Assembly: GCA_020627705.1 (NCBI GenBank) | Contig: JAHDGJ010000004.1 | Location: 124,001-188,000 of the forward strand | Length of the DNA: 64,000 nt | Reading direction: 5' to 3' | Source: Saprospiraceae bacterium | GTDB taxonomy: Bacteria; Bacteroidota; Bacteroidia; Chitinophagales; Saprospiraceae | In this document: in pieces, positions 49,432-58,373 of the stretch | How the letters are laid out: every line of letters starts with the position of its first letter | How positions within the stretch are numbered: position 1 is the first letter of the stretch | Notes under the pieces: model-generated | Database searches by the model: none | Told to the model about the DNA's origin: nothing | What the model saw: only the letters and a program-made list of their open reading frames with translations | Made by a program: the position numbers and the translations under genes

Positions 49432-50397
49432 CTAATATTGGCGATCGAGCAAGAAATTTCCAAAATTTTTAAACTCGTTTTCAAATTTTCCTGATAATCC
49501 ACTCGCGGCAAGATGTGACCAAGCCAAGTCTAAATACGCTTGTTTTACTTGCTCGGAATATTCTTTAATAACCACCCTGTCGAAGATTTGGATAACCTTA
49601 GCTACTTTATCTTCTACATTCGAATCATATAACTCTTTGAATGCAACTTTTTCGTCACCTTCTAAAAGATCTAAAGTCTTGAGGTAGAGGTACGTCTTTT
49701 TGCATTGCAAAATATCTCCTCCTTTTTGTTTTCCTACTTTGGGATTATTTCCATAGGTATCTAGTACGTCATCTTGCATTTGAAAAGCAATCCCGATATT
49801 CTTTCCAAACTCGTACAAATGTTGCGCTTGATCTTGTGATGCTCTGCCTATTAGTGCTCCTATTTTTAACGCTCCAGCAAATAAAACGGCAGTTTTCAAT
49901 TCAATCATCTTGAGGTATTCTTGAATATCAACATCTTCCCTTGTTTCGAAATCAATGTCCAATTGCTGCCCTTCACAAACTTTGATAGCATTTTCATTGA
50001 TTACTTCCATAATTTGCTTGTATAATGGAGAGTCGTATTCTTTTATGCAATCATAAGACTTAATCAACATCACATCACCAGAGAGTATGGCTGCATTAAG
50101 CCCAAATTTTTTAAACACAGAATCCTTTCCTCTTCGCAATGGTGCATCATCCATCACATCATCATGCAGCAAAGTAAAATTGTGAAATAACTCAATCGCC
50201 TTTGCTGCAGGAAGCGCCATTTTAGTCTCCCCAGAAAAAGCTTCACATGCCATCATTACTACCAATGGACGCAGTCTTTTGCCCGCATTGGACATCGTAT
50301 ACTCTACCGGATCATAAAGATTTTTGAAGACTGGATTGTAAGAATCTTTAGTTAAGAACTCTTCGAATTCAGCTAGATATGTATTGAGTCTTTCCAT
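49432..50397 (-). CDS. Polyprenyl synthetase family protein
   Basis: 321 residues. Trans-isoprenyl diphosphate synthase motifs: the first Asp-rich motif in LLHDDVMDDAPLRRG and the second in FQMQDDVLDTYG, with GKRLRPLVVMMACEAF upstream. It elongates allylic diphosphates with IPP to make geranyl, farnesyl or longer polyprenyl diphosphates. Chain length cannot be told. A TACCTTTGC box stands 5 nt before the ATG, so the transcript would be nearly leaderless. Confidence 0.93.
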   Translation of the reverse strand: MERLNTYLAEFEEFLTKDSYNPVFKNLYDPVEYTMSNAGKRLRPLVVMMACEAFSGETKMALPAAKAIELFHNFTLLHDDVMDDAPLRRGKDSVFKKFGLNAAILSGDVMLIKSYDCIKEYDSPLYKQIMEVINENAIKVCEGQQLDIDFETREDVDIQEYLKMIELKTAVLFAGALKIGALIGRASQDQAQHLYEFGKNIGIAFQMQDDVLDTYGNNPKVGKQKGGDILQCKKTYLYLKTLDLLEGDEKVAFKELYDSNVEDKVAKVIQIFDRVVIKEYSEQVKQAYLDLAWSHLAASGLSGKFENEFKNFGNFLLDRQY

Positions 50398-50402
50398 TTC
50401 CG

Positions 50403-50410
50403 CAAAGGTA
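50403..50410 (-). promoter_or_regulatory. -7 promoter box of the polyprenyl synthetase gene
   Basis: On the minus strand it reads TACCTTTG followed by C, an exact TAnnTTTG match, 5 nt from the ATG at 50397. Confidence 0.5.
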
Positions 50411-50476
50411 AGAAATGGGATAAAGAATTTGACTTAAGAGCTCTAGGAGCTTAAATTATTCTTTTGAGGTAACTAT

Positions 50477-52513
50477 CTATTTGGGCGGTGTCCCAGGGCC
50501 TACTTTCGTGTCCCTAAACCAAACTTCTGTATAGCTGCCATTTTCATACTGTTTTGCTATATCACCACCATAGATTTCTGCTCCAGCACACCAAACCATA
50601 TTCTTTTCGGGGTCTTTCCCATTGGTTTGATTGTAAGCACCTTGTTTGAAATAATTAAGCTCTCCAGCATAAGCCTCTGGTCTTTCTGTTCCATCTTGAC
50701 CAATAGGTACAAAAGTTCTCCTTACTTGCTCTGGAATGTCTGACGCGTTGACATACTCAGAAGCAATAAGGTTCTTCGTAAATGTTCTCGTTTCGTGACC
50801 ATCAGATTTGAAGGTTAGATACATGATGCCTTTGTAAACATTAATCTCGTAACTAAATTCTTCGCCCAAAGCAATTCCATCCGTTGGTTCTTTTGGATAA
50901 TCTGTTTTGTTTTTACCAACAATAGACATATCGTGGCCCCAAATCGCAGTTGAAAAATCCCATCTACCTCCGTTATCATCTCCTGCTGTGTTAATTTCAT
51001 AATTCCAAAAAACAGATCCTTTTTCGTGGCCCGGAAATTTTTTATAAAAAATCTTTAGTGGTTCGTTTTCGTGACCTTCACCACTATGAATTTGACCTAC
51101 TACTGTAGAAAAAGAAGCCGCAACTCGTGCATCACCCGTTGTGGAAACATGCATCACCCGGCAGGTTGCAGAAAGCTTTCCTCCTTCTTCCGGAATCCAA
51201 TCTCTTTTCTCGTGTAGCTCCGTGCGTGTATTGCTAGAGTTTTTTGAAGTAACCCCTGCATTGGGCGTTTTATATGCAACCCATCTTCTCGTACCATCAA
51301 TCACGGTGTAGAAATAATCTTTGTTTTCGAAGTCGATCAAATTGTCTTCAGTGCTTCCATCACCGAGCATTATTTTAAACTTATCCAAGGTCGAAATAAC
51401 TTCACTAGGATAAACTGTTTTATTACTTAAACCATCGTTAGCAGCAAAATAACCTGCATTAGAAATAGCATCATCACTTATTTCAAAACTTACATCCTTA
51501 AACCACACTTCAGCATAATTTCCATCTGCATATTGCTTTGTCAAATCACCACCATGTGTTTCTGCACCAGAACACCATACCCGGTTAACGGCAGGATCTT
51601 TTCCATTAGTCTGATTATAAGAACCTAGTTTGAAAAATAACCCTTCTCCATCATAAGCCTTTTCTCGCTCCACCCCATCTTGACCAATCGGAAAAAACAA
51701 ATCTCTGACTTGTTGCGGCGCATCAGAGGCTTTGGCATATGCTGACTCAATTAAGTTTTTGCTAAACGTTTTTGTTTCATGGCCAGGACTCTTAAACGTC
51801 AAGTACATCATCCCTTCATTGATATCTACTTCGTAACTAAATTCTTCGCCCAACTTAATACCATCCTTTGGTTCTGAAGGAATTGAGTTTTTATCTGACG
51901 CTATTATTGAGAAATCATACCCCCAAATTGGATAGGAGAAATCCCATCGTCCTGAATTGTCATCTCCTTTGGTATTAATCTCGTAATTCCAAAAAACAGA
52001 TCCTTTCTCGTGGCCTGGAAATTTTTTGTAGAAAATCTTTAATGGCTCATTTTCATGTCCATCTGCACTATGTATTTGACCTACTACCACCGAATGTGTA
52101 GAAGCCACTGTCGGATCTCCTGTGGGTGACACATTCATAACCTTTAACGTGGCATTCATTTTTGCCTTCGTCATTGGGGACCACTTTTTCAATTGAGCTA
52201 ATTCTGTTCTGGTATTATTTGAGGTACCATGTGTGTTACCTGCGTTAGGTGTTTTGAACACAACCCATTCTTGGTCATTTTCTTTAGCTACGTAAAAAAA
52301 GTCTTTGTTGCTTAAATTGGTTGCTACACCAGCGTTGGTTCCATCTCCAAGTATGAGATTGAAATCTTTGAATATTGGTAATACCTCATTGGGAACTTTT
52401 CCTTCCGCAGCAGAATCAACAGTACCGTCTGATTTGCTTAAATCTTTACATGATTGAAAAAATAATACTCCAATGAGCAACATTACACCTACAGTAAATT
52501 TTGATTTAAACAT
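50477..52513 (-). CDS. Lipoprotein with two tandem PL7 alginate lyase domains
   Basis: 678 residues. Lipoprotein signal with Cys22 (LFFQSC), then K-D-L-S-K, without the acidic cluster of the locus's SusD proteins. Domain 1 (about 41-345) has NTRTEL (Arg102), VGQIH (Gln146, His148) and the YNQTN Tyr299. Domain 2 (about 370-670) has NTRTEL (Arg430), VGQIH (Gln474, His476) and Tyr627. The PL7 catalytic set (Arg, Gln, His, Tyr) is complete in both. The two domains are very similar, with near-identical stretches such as FYKKFPGHEKGSVFWNYEIN, so they arose by duplication. It is the last gene of the kdgF-MFS-SDR-kdgK-eda run, 60 nt after eda. A periplasmic role is inferred. Confidence 0.88.
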   Translation of the reverse strand: MFKSKFTVGVMLLIGVLFFQSCKDLSKSDGTVDSAAEGKVPNEVLPIFKDFNLILGDGTNAGVATNLSNKDFFYVAKENDQEWVVFKTPNAGNTHGTSNNTRTELAQLKKWSPMTKAKMNATLKVMNVSPTGDPTVASTHSVVVGQIHSADGHENEPLKIFYKKFPGHEKGSVFWNYEINTKGDDNSGRWDFSYPIWGYDFSIIASDKNSIPSEPKDGIKLGEEFSYEVDINEGMMYLTFKSPGHETKTFSKNLIESAYAKASDAPQQVRDLFFPIGQDGVEREKAYDGEGLFFKLGSYNQTNGKDPAVNRVWCSGAETHGGDLTKQYADGNYAEVWFKDVSFEISDDAISNAGYFAANDGLSNKTVYPSEVISTLDKFKIMLGDGSTEDNLIDFENKDYFYTVIDGTRRWVAYKTPNAGVTSKNSSNTRTELHEKRDWIPEEGGKLSATCRVMHVSTTGDARVAASFSTVVGQIHSGEGHENEPLKIFYKKFPGHEKGSVFWNYEINTAGDDNGGRWDFSTAIWGHDMSIVGKNKTDYPKEPTDGIALGEEFSYEINVYKGIMYLTFKSDGHETRTFTKNLIASEYVNASDIPEQVRRTFVPIGQDGTERPEAYAGELNYFKQGAYNQTNGKDPEKNMVWCAGAEIYGGDIAKQYENGSYTEVWFRDTKVGPGTPPK

Positions 52514-52573
52514 GACTCAGTTTGATTTAAATTTGAGTTTGCGCATCACAAACACTCAAAACAATTTGCACAA

Positions 52574-53233
52574 TTAAGCTCTCAAAGAGGCAATCAACTC
52601 CAATGCTTTTCGCACGTTTTGCGTGAGCTCTTCGAAATTTTTGTTCGAAATAATATCCTTCGTTATAAGCTTAGATCCCATTCCTACACAACAAGCTCCA
52701 GCATCAAACCAGGATTCTAAATTTTCCTTTTCAAGGGACACTCCACCGGTAGGCATAATCTTAGTCCAAGGTTGAGGCGCTCTCACCGATTTGATAAATT
52801 TGGGTCCATAAACACTTCCTGGAAACAATTTTACTATCTCACAACCCAATTCTTCAGCTTTGCCTATTTCTGTTAAGGTAGCACATCCCGGTGCCCATAG
52901 GATCTTTCGTCGATTGCAAACCACTGCAACATCTTCCCTCATCGATGGAGTTACAACAAAGTCAGCCCCACATTGTATAAATAAAGCAGCAGTAGCAGCA
53001 TCTGGAACAGATCCTACCCCAAGGGCCATGCCCTTTAGATCACTCTTGACGTATTTGCTCAACGCAGAAAATACTTCATGTGCAAAAACCCCTCGGTTGG
53101 TAAATTCGAGTAATCGAGCGCCTCCATCATAGCAGGCTTTGATTACATTTTTACATAGTTCTAAATCACTATTATAAAACAAAGGAACCAGTCCTTGTTT
53201 TTCCATTAGTCGTATAACTTCTACTCTTTCCAT
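52574..53233 (-). CDS. eda: 2-dehydro-3-deoxy-phosphogluconate (KDPG) aldolase
   Basis: 219 residues, class I aldolase. The Schiff-base Lys135 lies in CEIVKLFPGS, and Glu43 in LLEFTNRG is the expected acid/base residue. TPSMREDVAVVCNRR and MPTGGVSLEKENLESWFDAG fit the family. It splits KDPG into pyruvate and glyceraldehyde-3-phosphate, the last step of alginate uronate breakdown. It is 3 nt after kdgK, so the two are coupled. Confidence 0.95.
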   Translation of the reverse strand: MERVEVIRLMEKQGLVPLFYNSDLELCKNVIKACYDGGARLLEFTNRGVFAHEVFSALSKYVKSDLKGMALGVGSVPDAATAALFIQCGADFVVTPSMREDVAVVCNRRKILWAPGCATLTEIGKAEELGCEIVKLFPGSVYGPKFIKSVRAPQPWTKIMPTGGVSLEKENLESWFDAGACCVGMGSKLITKDIISNKNFEELTQNVRKALELIASLRA

Positions 53234-53236
53234 TTA

Positions 53237-54271
53237 TTATCTGGACACGCGTCCGCTTTTATCGCCTGACATTAGTTTTTCTACTTCTGCAACAGTTACC
53301 AAATTGGCATCTCCTTTAATGGTGTGCTTTAAGCAAGAAGCAGCAACCGCAAATTCTAAAGCCTTTTGATCATCTTCTAAAGCCAATAACCCATAAATAA
53401 GACCTGCCATAAAACTATCTCCTCCGCCAACACGATCCACTATGTGTGTAATGTCATACGACGGTGCTTCGTATAAATTAGAACCATCATACATTACTCC
53501 AGTCCAAGTATTATGCGAAGCTGAAATTGATCCTCTCAAGGTTGTAATAACCTTTTTTGCTCTTGGAAACATTTCCATTAACTGCTTTAAAACAGACAAA
53601 TATGCTTTGCCATCTACGGAGTCTCCATGAGTTACATCCACACCTTCTGGATGTAAACCAAAATGCTTTTCGGCATCCTCTTCATTTCCCAAAATGACGT
53701 CACAACCTTCAACCAATGCAGGCATCACTTCGTTAGGTTGTTTACCGTATTTCCAAAGTTTCTTGCGATAATTTAAGTCTGTAGAAACTGTAACTCCTAA
53801 TCTATTCGCCGCTTGGATAGCTTCCAAACAAGCATCAGCGGCTCCTTGCGACAATGCTGGAGTTATCCCAGTCCAATGAAACCAGTCCGCCCCCTGAAAC
53901 ACCTCTTCCCAATCAATCATACCAGCCTGAATACTATCCATGCCAGAATGAGCTCGGTCGTATACTACTTTACTTCCTCTGCTTACTGCACCAGTTTCTA
54001 AAAAATAGATTCCTAACCTTTCGCCGCCTCTTACTATTTGATCAGTATGTACCCCTCGTTTGCGCAATTCCATAATAGCGCATTCTCCGATATCATTAGC
54101 CGGAATTCTCGAAATAAATGAGGTATTCAAACCGTAGTTGGCAAGTGAAACAGCTACATTGCTTTCGCCACCTCCATAGACAACATCAAAAGAATATGTT
54201 TGTGAAAACCTTTTAAATCCAGGAGGGCTTAAACGAAGCATTATCTCTCCAAATGTTACAATCTTCTTCAT
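53237..54271 (-). CDS. kdgK: 2-dehydro-3-deoxygluconokinase (PfkB family)
   Basis: 344 residues. PfkB carbohydrate kinase with the N-terminal FDVVYGGGESNVAVSLANYG motif and the C-terminal RVGGGDSFMAGLIYG motif holding the catalytic Asp. The residues around RGGERLGIYFLETGAVSRG fit KdgK. It phosphorylates 2-keto-3-deoxygluconate (KDG) to KDPG. It lies between the SDR reductase and eda. Confidence 0.93.
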   Translation of the reverse strand: MKKIVTFGEIMLRLSPPGFKRFSQTYSFDVVYGGGESNVAVSLANYGLNTSFISRIPANDIGECAIMELRKRGVHTDQIVRGGERLGIYFLETGAVSRGSKVVYDRAHSGMDSIQAGMIDWEEVFQGADWFHWTGITPALSQGAADACLEAIQAANRLGVTVSTDLNYRKKLWKYGKQPNEVMPALVEGCDVILGNEEDAEKHFGLHPEGVDVTHGDSVDGKAYLSVLKQLMEMFPRAKKVITTLRGSISASHNTWTGVMYDGSNLYEAPSYDITHIVDRVGGGDSFMAGLIYGLLALEDDQKALEFAVAASCLKHTIKGDANLVTVAEVEKLMSGDKSGRVSR

Positions 54272-54291
54272 TGCTTATAACTTTCTCTTTT

Positions 54292-55050
54292 TTATATTCC
54301 TAATGCTTGACCTCCACCAACTTGAATTGTTTCAGCAGTTAAAAATGCTGCATCTTTACTTGCCAAGAATGATACTACCCCAGACACATCTTCTGGCTGA
54401 CCTAATCGACCAAGCATGATGTTCTTGGCCCATGATTGGAATACCTCAGGTTTGGTAGATTTAATCCCAATGTGGAAGTTAGTATCTATCGTACCCGGTG
54501 ATACTGCATTTACTCTGATACCGTACTCCGCTAAATCTTTTGCTAATGCTCTCGTAATCGTATGAACAGCAGCCTTAGAGGTACCATACATCCCTGCACC
54601 TGGGCCTCCTGCATTCCATCCTGCATTAGATGTATAGTTGATAATCGTAGGATTATCTCCTTTTTTTAGGAATGGGATTGCAGCTCTAGACGCGAAAAAC
54701 ACCGAATCTAAATTTAATGCCAACACATTTCTATAAAACTCAGTGGTCATCTCTTCAAATCTAGCTCTACCACCTAATCCACCTGCATTGTTAACAAGTA
54801 CATCAATTCGACCATACTTTTCACCAATTGCTTTTACATTAGCAGTTACTGCATCTTCTTGAGTAACGTCAAAGTGACAGAACTCAGCCTTGATACCTTC
54901 TGCTACTAATTCCGCAACTCTCTGTGGCCCTTCCTCTGCATTAATTCCGTTTACAACTACCGTAAACCCATCCTGACCTAATCTCTTTGCAACTGCCAAT
55001 CCGATTCCACTTGTCGCACCTGTTACTATAGCTATTTTTCCTACGTTCAT
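54292..55050 (-). CDS. SDR reductase, probably 4-deoxy-L-erythro-5-hexoseulose uronate (DEH) reductase
   Basis: 252 residues. Rossmann motif TGATSGIG (10-17), NNAG (87-90) and the catalytic Ser141, Tyr155 and Lys159 (MYGTSKAA). It would reduce DEH to KDG with NAD(P)H. The class is certain; the DEH substrate is inferred from the neighbours KdgF, KdgK and Eda and from known SDR DEH reductases in alginate loci. It lies 20 nt after kdgK's upstream neighbour, between MFS and kdgK. Confidence 0.85.
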   Translation of the reverse strand: MNVGKIAIVTGATSGIGLAVAKRLGQDGFTVVVNGINAEEGPQRVAELVAEGIKAEFCHFDVTQEDAVTANVKAIGEKYGRIDVLVNNAGGLGGRARFEEMTTEFYRNVLALNLDSVFFASRAAIPFLKKGDNPTIINYTSNAGWNAGGPGAGMYGTSKAAVHTITRALAKDLAEYGIRVNAVSPGTIDTNFHIGIKSTKPEVFQSWAKNIMLGRLGQPEDVSGVVSFLASKDAAFLTAETIQVGGGQALGI

Positions 55051-55117
55051 TTTATTCCTAATTTTTCTTGTTTATTAATTTCTGAAAGCGTTCTAAAAGG
55101 TTTATTTAATACTAAAA

Positions 55118-56749
55118 TTATGCTGGTTTTATTTTTTCGACTTTTGGTATTAATACCCATACAGCAAACAGGGCGATAGCTGCTAGTGCACCACCTATAA
55201 TAAACGCTGGTATATAATTACCTCCTTTAGTAATAAATGGTATGATGGCAGTCAGTGCTGCGCCGGCTAGTTTTGCCGCCGTTCCTGCAAATCCGGAAAG
55301 CGTACCTACTACTTTACCACCAAAGATATCACTAGGTATAGTTTGTACATTTCCAATCGCTGTTTGGAATCCAAATAACAATATTGCCATTATAATAATT
55401 GCAATTAAAGCAGAAATATTATTTGCTCTTTGAATTTCTTCTATTGAGCCTATGGCTGCTATTCCGACATCTGTAGGTTTGCCATATTTTGGTAACAGTT
55501 TTTCTTCAGCGGTTGCATCTTCATTTGGCTTTGGCCATTCAGCTTTAGAATACGCTTCAATAAAACTAGGATCAGCCTTTATTTCTGCCACTGATTTGCC
55601 AGCAACTCTGTCTACAAATTCTTGATTTTTGAACAGTTCTTTAAATGCTTTATCATTTGTAATTTTTTTGACTTGGGTATTAGCCATAGTTACTGTTGTA
55701 GATTCTTCTACATCAAATAGTGCTAAAACAGATGACTCTCCTGGAAATTTTAAAAGAACAAAACACGGAATCATAATGATACATCCCAAGGTGATTACCA
55801 TTTTTCGTGTTTTATCTACCGACCAACCGTTGCCAAGTTTTTTCCTAGCCAAAAGTCCACCATACCATGCTCCGAGCATAGCCCCAACGTAAGGAACCCA
55901 CGCTGAAAAAGCAATATCTCTCACATTCATTCCAAATACTTCATTTAAGTAAATAGGAATCCACCCTATGAACAGCCACCAAATCGGATCTAAGGCTGCA
56001 GAGGCAATAATCACTCCCCAACTTTCTTTATGACCTAGTAGTTTTTTGGTATCGGGATTATACTCTTCAACATTTGCGTCATCTGCATCCTGATTCTTCT
56101 GTCCTGTGAGTATATATTGTTTTTCTTCCTCTGTTATCCAAGGATGCTTCTTTGGATCTCCTTTTACAAAGTAAAACCAAGGCAATAGCCAGATAAATCC
56201 GAGTAAACTAACTACTATGAAAATAGATTGCCAGCCCATCACTACGGACAATAATCCAATAATCGGATATGCTACGATACCTCCAACTGCTGCACCTGAG
56301 TTAAATATACCTTGAGCAAATGCCCGTTCTTTTGTAGGAAACCATTCTGCATTTGCCTTAGCGGCTCCCGGCCAGTTACCTGCCTCTGCAACTCCTAGCA
56401 GTGCTCTAATGATAGAAAAACTTAAGACCCCTTGAGCTACAGCATGTAGCATCGTGGCTATTGACCATACACCTATTGATAGTGCAAAACCTATTCGAGT
56501 ACCAATCCAGTCAAAGATCTTTCCAAAGATCGTCTGTCCTGCGGCATAAGAAAGTATGAATACGGTCATGATCGAACCATATATAACCTTTGTATCATCT
56601 GCCGCCATGTCTGGAAATAAATCCTTCGCGATGTCCGGCCATAATGCTCCGAATGCTTGACGATCAATATAGTTGATAATTGCCGCCACTGCGACTAGAC
56701 CCACTACCCACCATCGAAGTCCTCCAACTTTTTTATTATTTACGGCCAT
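55118..56749 (-). CDS. MFS transporter (ACS/hexuronate type) with a large hydrophilic insertion
   Basis: 543 residues with 12 predicted transmembrane segments. The N-terminal half (INYIDRQAFGALWPDI, GNWPGAAKANAEWFPTKERA) matches the anion:cation symporter family that carries hexuronates. Residues about 336-443, a run of 105 mostly charged residues between TM9 and TM10, are absent in typical family members and by topology would face the periplasm. It probably imports unsaturated uronate or DEH. Its ATG overlaps the kdgF stop by 10 nt. Confidence 0.88.
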   Translation of the reverse strand: MAVNNKKVGGLRWWVVGLVAVAAIINYIDRQAFGALWPDIAKDLFPDMAADDTKVIYGSIMTVFILSYAAGQTIFGKIFDWIGTRIGFALSIGVWSIATMLHAVAQGVLSFSIIRALLGVAEAGNWPGAAKANAEWFPTKERAFAQGIFNSGAAVGGIVAYPIIGLLSVVMGWQSIFIVVSLLGFIWLLPWFYFVKGDPKKHPWITEEEKQYILTGQKNQDADDANVEEYNPDTKKLLGHKESWGVIIASAALDPIWWLFIGWIPIYLNEVFGMNVRDIAFSAWVPYVGAMLGAWYGGLLARKKLGNGWSVDKTRKMVITLGCIIMIPCFVLLKFPGESSVLALFDVEESTTVTMANTQVKKITNDKAFKELFKNQEFVDRVAGKSVAEIKADPSFIEAYSKAEWPKPNEDATAEEKLLPKYGKPTDVGIAAIGSIEEIQRANNISALIAIIIMAILLFGFQTAIGNVQTIPSDIFGGKVVGTLSGFAGTAAKLAGAALTAIIPFITKGGNYIPAFIIGGALAAIALFAVWVLIPKVEKIKPA

Positions 56750-57126
56750 GATTTTAAATCTAATTGTTCGTGACCTAAAAAGTCTTCTCTCGCTGGACTA
56801 AATACGTCGATAAGGATGCCCGGCTTTGTACATACACAACCATGCATTTCGTGCGGTGGTATGTAATAAGAATCCCCCTCTTTAATTATTCTCACATCAT
56901 CTCCAATGGTCATTTTAAATTCACCACTAGCAACATACGTAACTTGGGAATGGTAATGTTTGTGCATTTGCCCTACAGCACCTGTATCAAACTTTGCTTT
57001 TACAAGCATAATTTTTCCATCATATCCCATTACTTGTCTGGAAAGACCCTCAGCTACTGGCTCCCACGGTGTTTCTTCATCAATCCAATATTCTTTCGTT
57101 GCTTCTATGCCCTTATGTAAACTCAT
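56740..57126 (-). CDS. kdgF: KdgF-type cupin
   Basis: 128 residues. Single cupin fold with His55, His57, His59 and Gln61 in QMHKHYHSQVTYV, and His92 and His95 in YYIPPHEMHG, fitting the metal site of KdgF. KdgF speeds the linearisation of unsaturated 4,5-uronate monomers to DEH. It follows the regulator gene by 119 nt, and its stop overlaps the MFS start. Confidence 0.9.
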   Translation of the reverse strand: MSLHKGIEATKEYWIDEETPWEPVAEGLSRQVMGYDGKIMLVKAKFDTGAVGQMHKHYHSQVTYVASGEFKMTIGDDVRIIKEGDSYYIPPHEMHGCVCTKPGILIDVFSPAREDFLGHEQLDLKSWP

Positions 57127-57245
57127 TTAACTATTTTTTTAATCTATAATCGTTTTTTATCCTTTGTATGAGTCAATTAAAAAAGGCGCTATTCGCACCC
57201 CTTAAAACATAAAAAAAATGAAATGCCTCAATAGTAAGAAGGTCA

Positions 57246-57950
57246 TTAATTTTTATTGACCAAACTTATTTTTTGGATATCACTTAAATGTGAATCCATC
57301 GCCTGAATCGCTCCATCCGCATTTTTTTCAACAATCATTTTTAAAATCTCCCTATGCTCAGCGATTGTCTTTCGGTTATTGTTTTCGTCACAAACTTTGA
57401 GCTTAATAAAGCTTTTAACAATGTCCGGCGTTATAATCATCATGAGTGATTTCAACACCGAATTTTTGCCTGCTTCTGCAATCTTTATGTGAAACATTAA
57501 ATCTTCTTCCACCGCTTGATCTTCACTCCCCAATTTTTCTTCATATCGCTCGAGAGCCAATTCTAATTCTTTGATGTCTTCCTCTGTTCTATTTATTGCT
57601 GCCAAACGGCAAGCTTCTTTTTCGAGCAAAATTCTAGTCGCTACAAGAGAATTAAAATCCGAATTTTCAATTTTGAGTATATCTGTAATTAATCCCTCTA
57701 ACGCGGTGATACCAAGTCCCGAAACTACGGTACCGCTTTGAGGCAACACTTTTACAATACCATAAAAGCGCAATTTATTGATCGCCTCTCGCACTTGAGA
57801 TCGGCTTACACCGAAATGCTCCGCTAATTTCCTCTCTGGAGGAAGTTTTTCTCCAGGTTTTATTGTTCCACTTCCAATAAGTTCTCTAATTTGAGAAATT
57901 ATTAGGTCTACAGGATTCTCTATCTTGATTTTACTCAGGCTTTCTAACAT
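57246..57950 (-). CDS. GntR-family transcriptional regulator, FadR/FCD subfamily
   Basis: 234 residues from the ATG at 57950; a GTG two codons upstream is also in frame. The N-terminal winged helix-turn-helix (about 15-75) has the signature LPPERKLAEHFGVSRSQVRE. The C-terminal FCD domain carries the metal-ligand pattern D..FH (EEDLMFHIKIAEAG), H in TIAEHREIL and H in SHLSDI. FCD domains bind small carboxylates; uronate intermediates such as KDG are the natural candidates here. It heads the catabolic gene run and has two palindromes just upstream, suggesting autoregulation. Confidence 0.93.
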   Translation of the reverse strand: MLESLSKIKIENPVDLIISQIRELIGSGTIKPGEKLPPERKLAEHFGVSRSQVREAINKLRFYGIVKVLPQSGTVVSGLGITALEGLITDILKIENSDFNSLVATRILLEKEACRLAAINRTEEDIKELELALERYEEKLGSEDQAVEEDLMFHIKIAEAGKNSVLKSLMMIITPDIVKSFIKLKVCDENNNRKTIAEHREILKMIVEKNADGAIQAMDSHLSDIQKISLVNKN

Positions 57951-57961
57951 ATTCACTTATT

Positions 57962-57990
57962 ATTGGTTAACCATTGATTGGTTGACCAAT
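57962..57990. promoter_or_regulatory. Candidate operator pair before the FadR-family regulator
   Basis: Site A (57962-57975, ATTGGTTAACCATT, one mismatch in the second half-site) and site B (57977-57990, ATTGGTTGACCAAT) have centres 15 bp apart. They lie 12 nt upstream of the regulator start. The two-fold symmetry and FadR-type half-sites (TGGT/ACCA) fit binding by the adjacent GntR protein. Confidence 0.75.
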
Positions 57991-58347
57991 AATGATCCCC
58001 CTAATATAGTCATTGTAATGCATTATAATTAATATTATTCAAAAAATATAATTAACTAATATTCTTCATTTTATTTAATCAAACTCAATATATTTCATTG
58101 AACCATAACAATACAAAACTTAATTGGTTTTTAATTTAATACACTACGGTTACACGCCCTGTTGTTTCTATTTCAGAACAGTAGTTAAAACTAATTCTAA
58201 TTTTGTAATCATAAACCCCAGCGACTACCACTTGATTTTTATGCTTATGATTTCATCACATCCCATAGATGATTCTTTAAGTGGGATATCCTAATCAGAG
58301 AAATACAATGTCATCCGGCCCATGTAAGTAAACAGTCTACGGGAAAA

Positions 58348-58373
58348 AATAGAGCACCCAAAGGCGCTCTATT
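58348..58373 (-). terminator. Terminator after the second susD
   Basis: An 8-bp stem (58348-58355 with 58366-58373), 10-nt loop, A-rich on both flanks (T run on the minus strand). It lies 126 nt after the susD stop. Confidence 0.6.

Noticed and set aside
50430-50455. A terminator after the tandem PL7 gene
   Set aside because: TTAAG-AGCTC-TAG-GAGCTTAA can pair only with a two-base bulge and is not followed by a clear T run; too weak to list.
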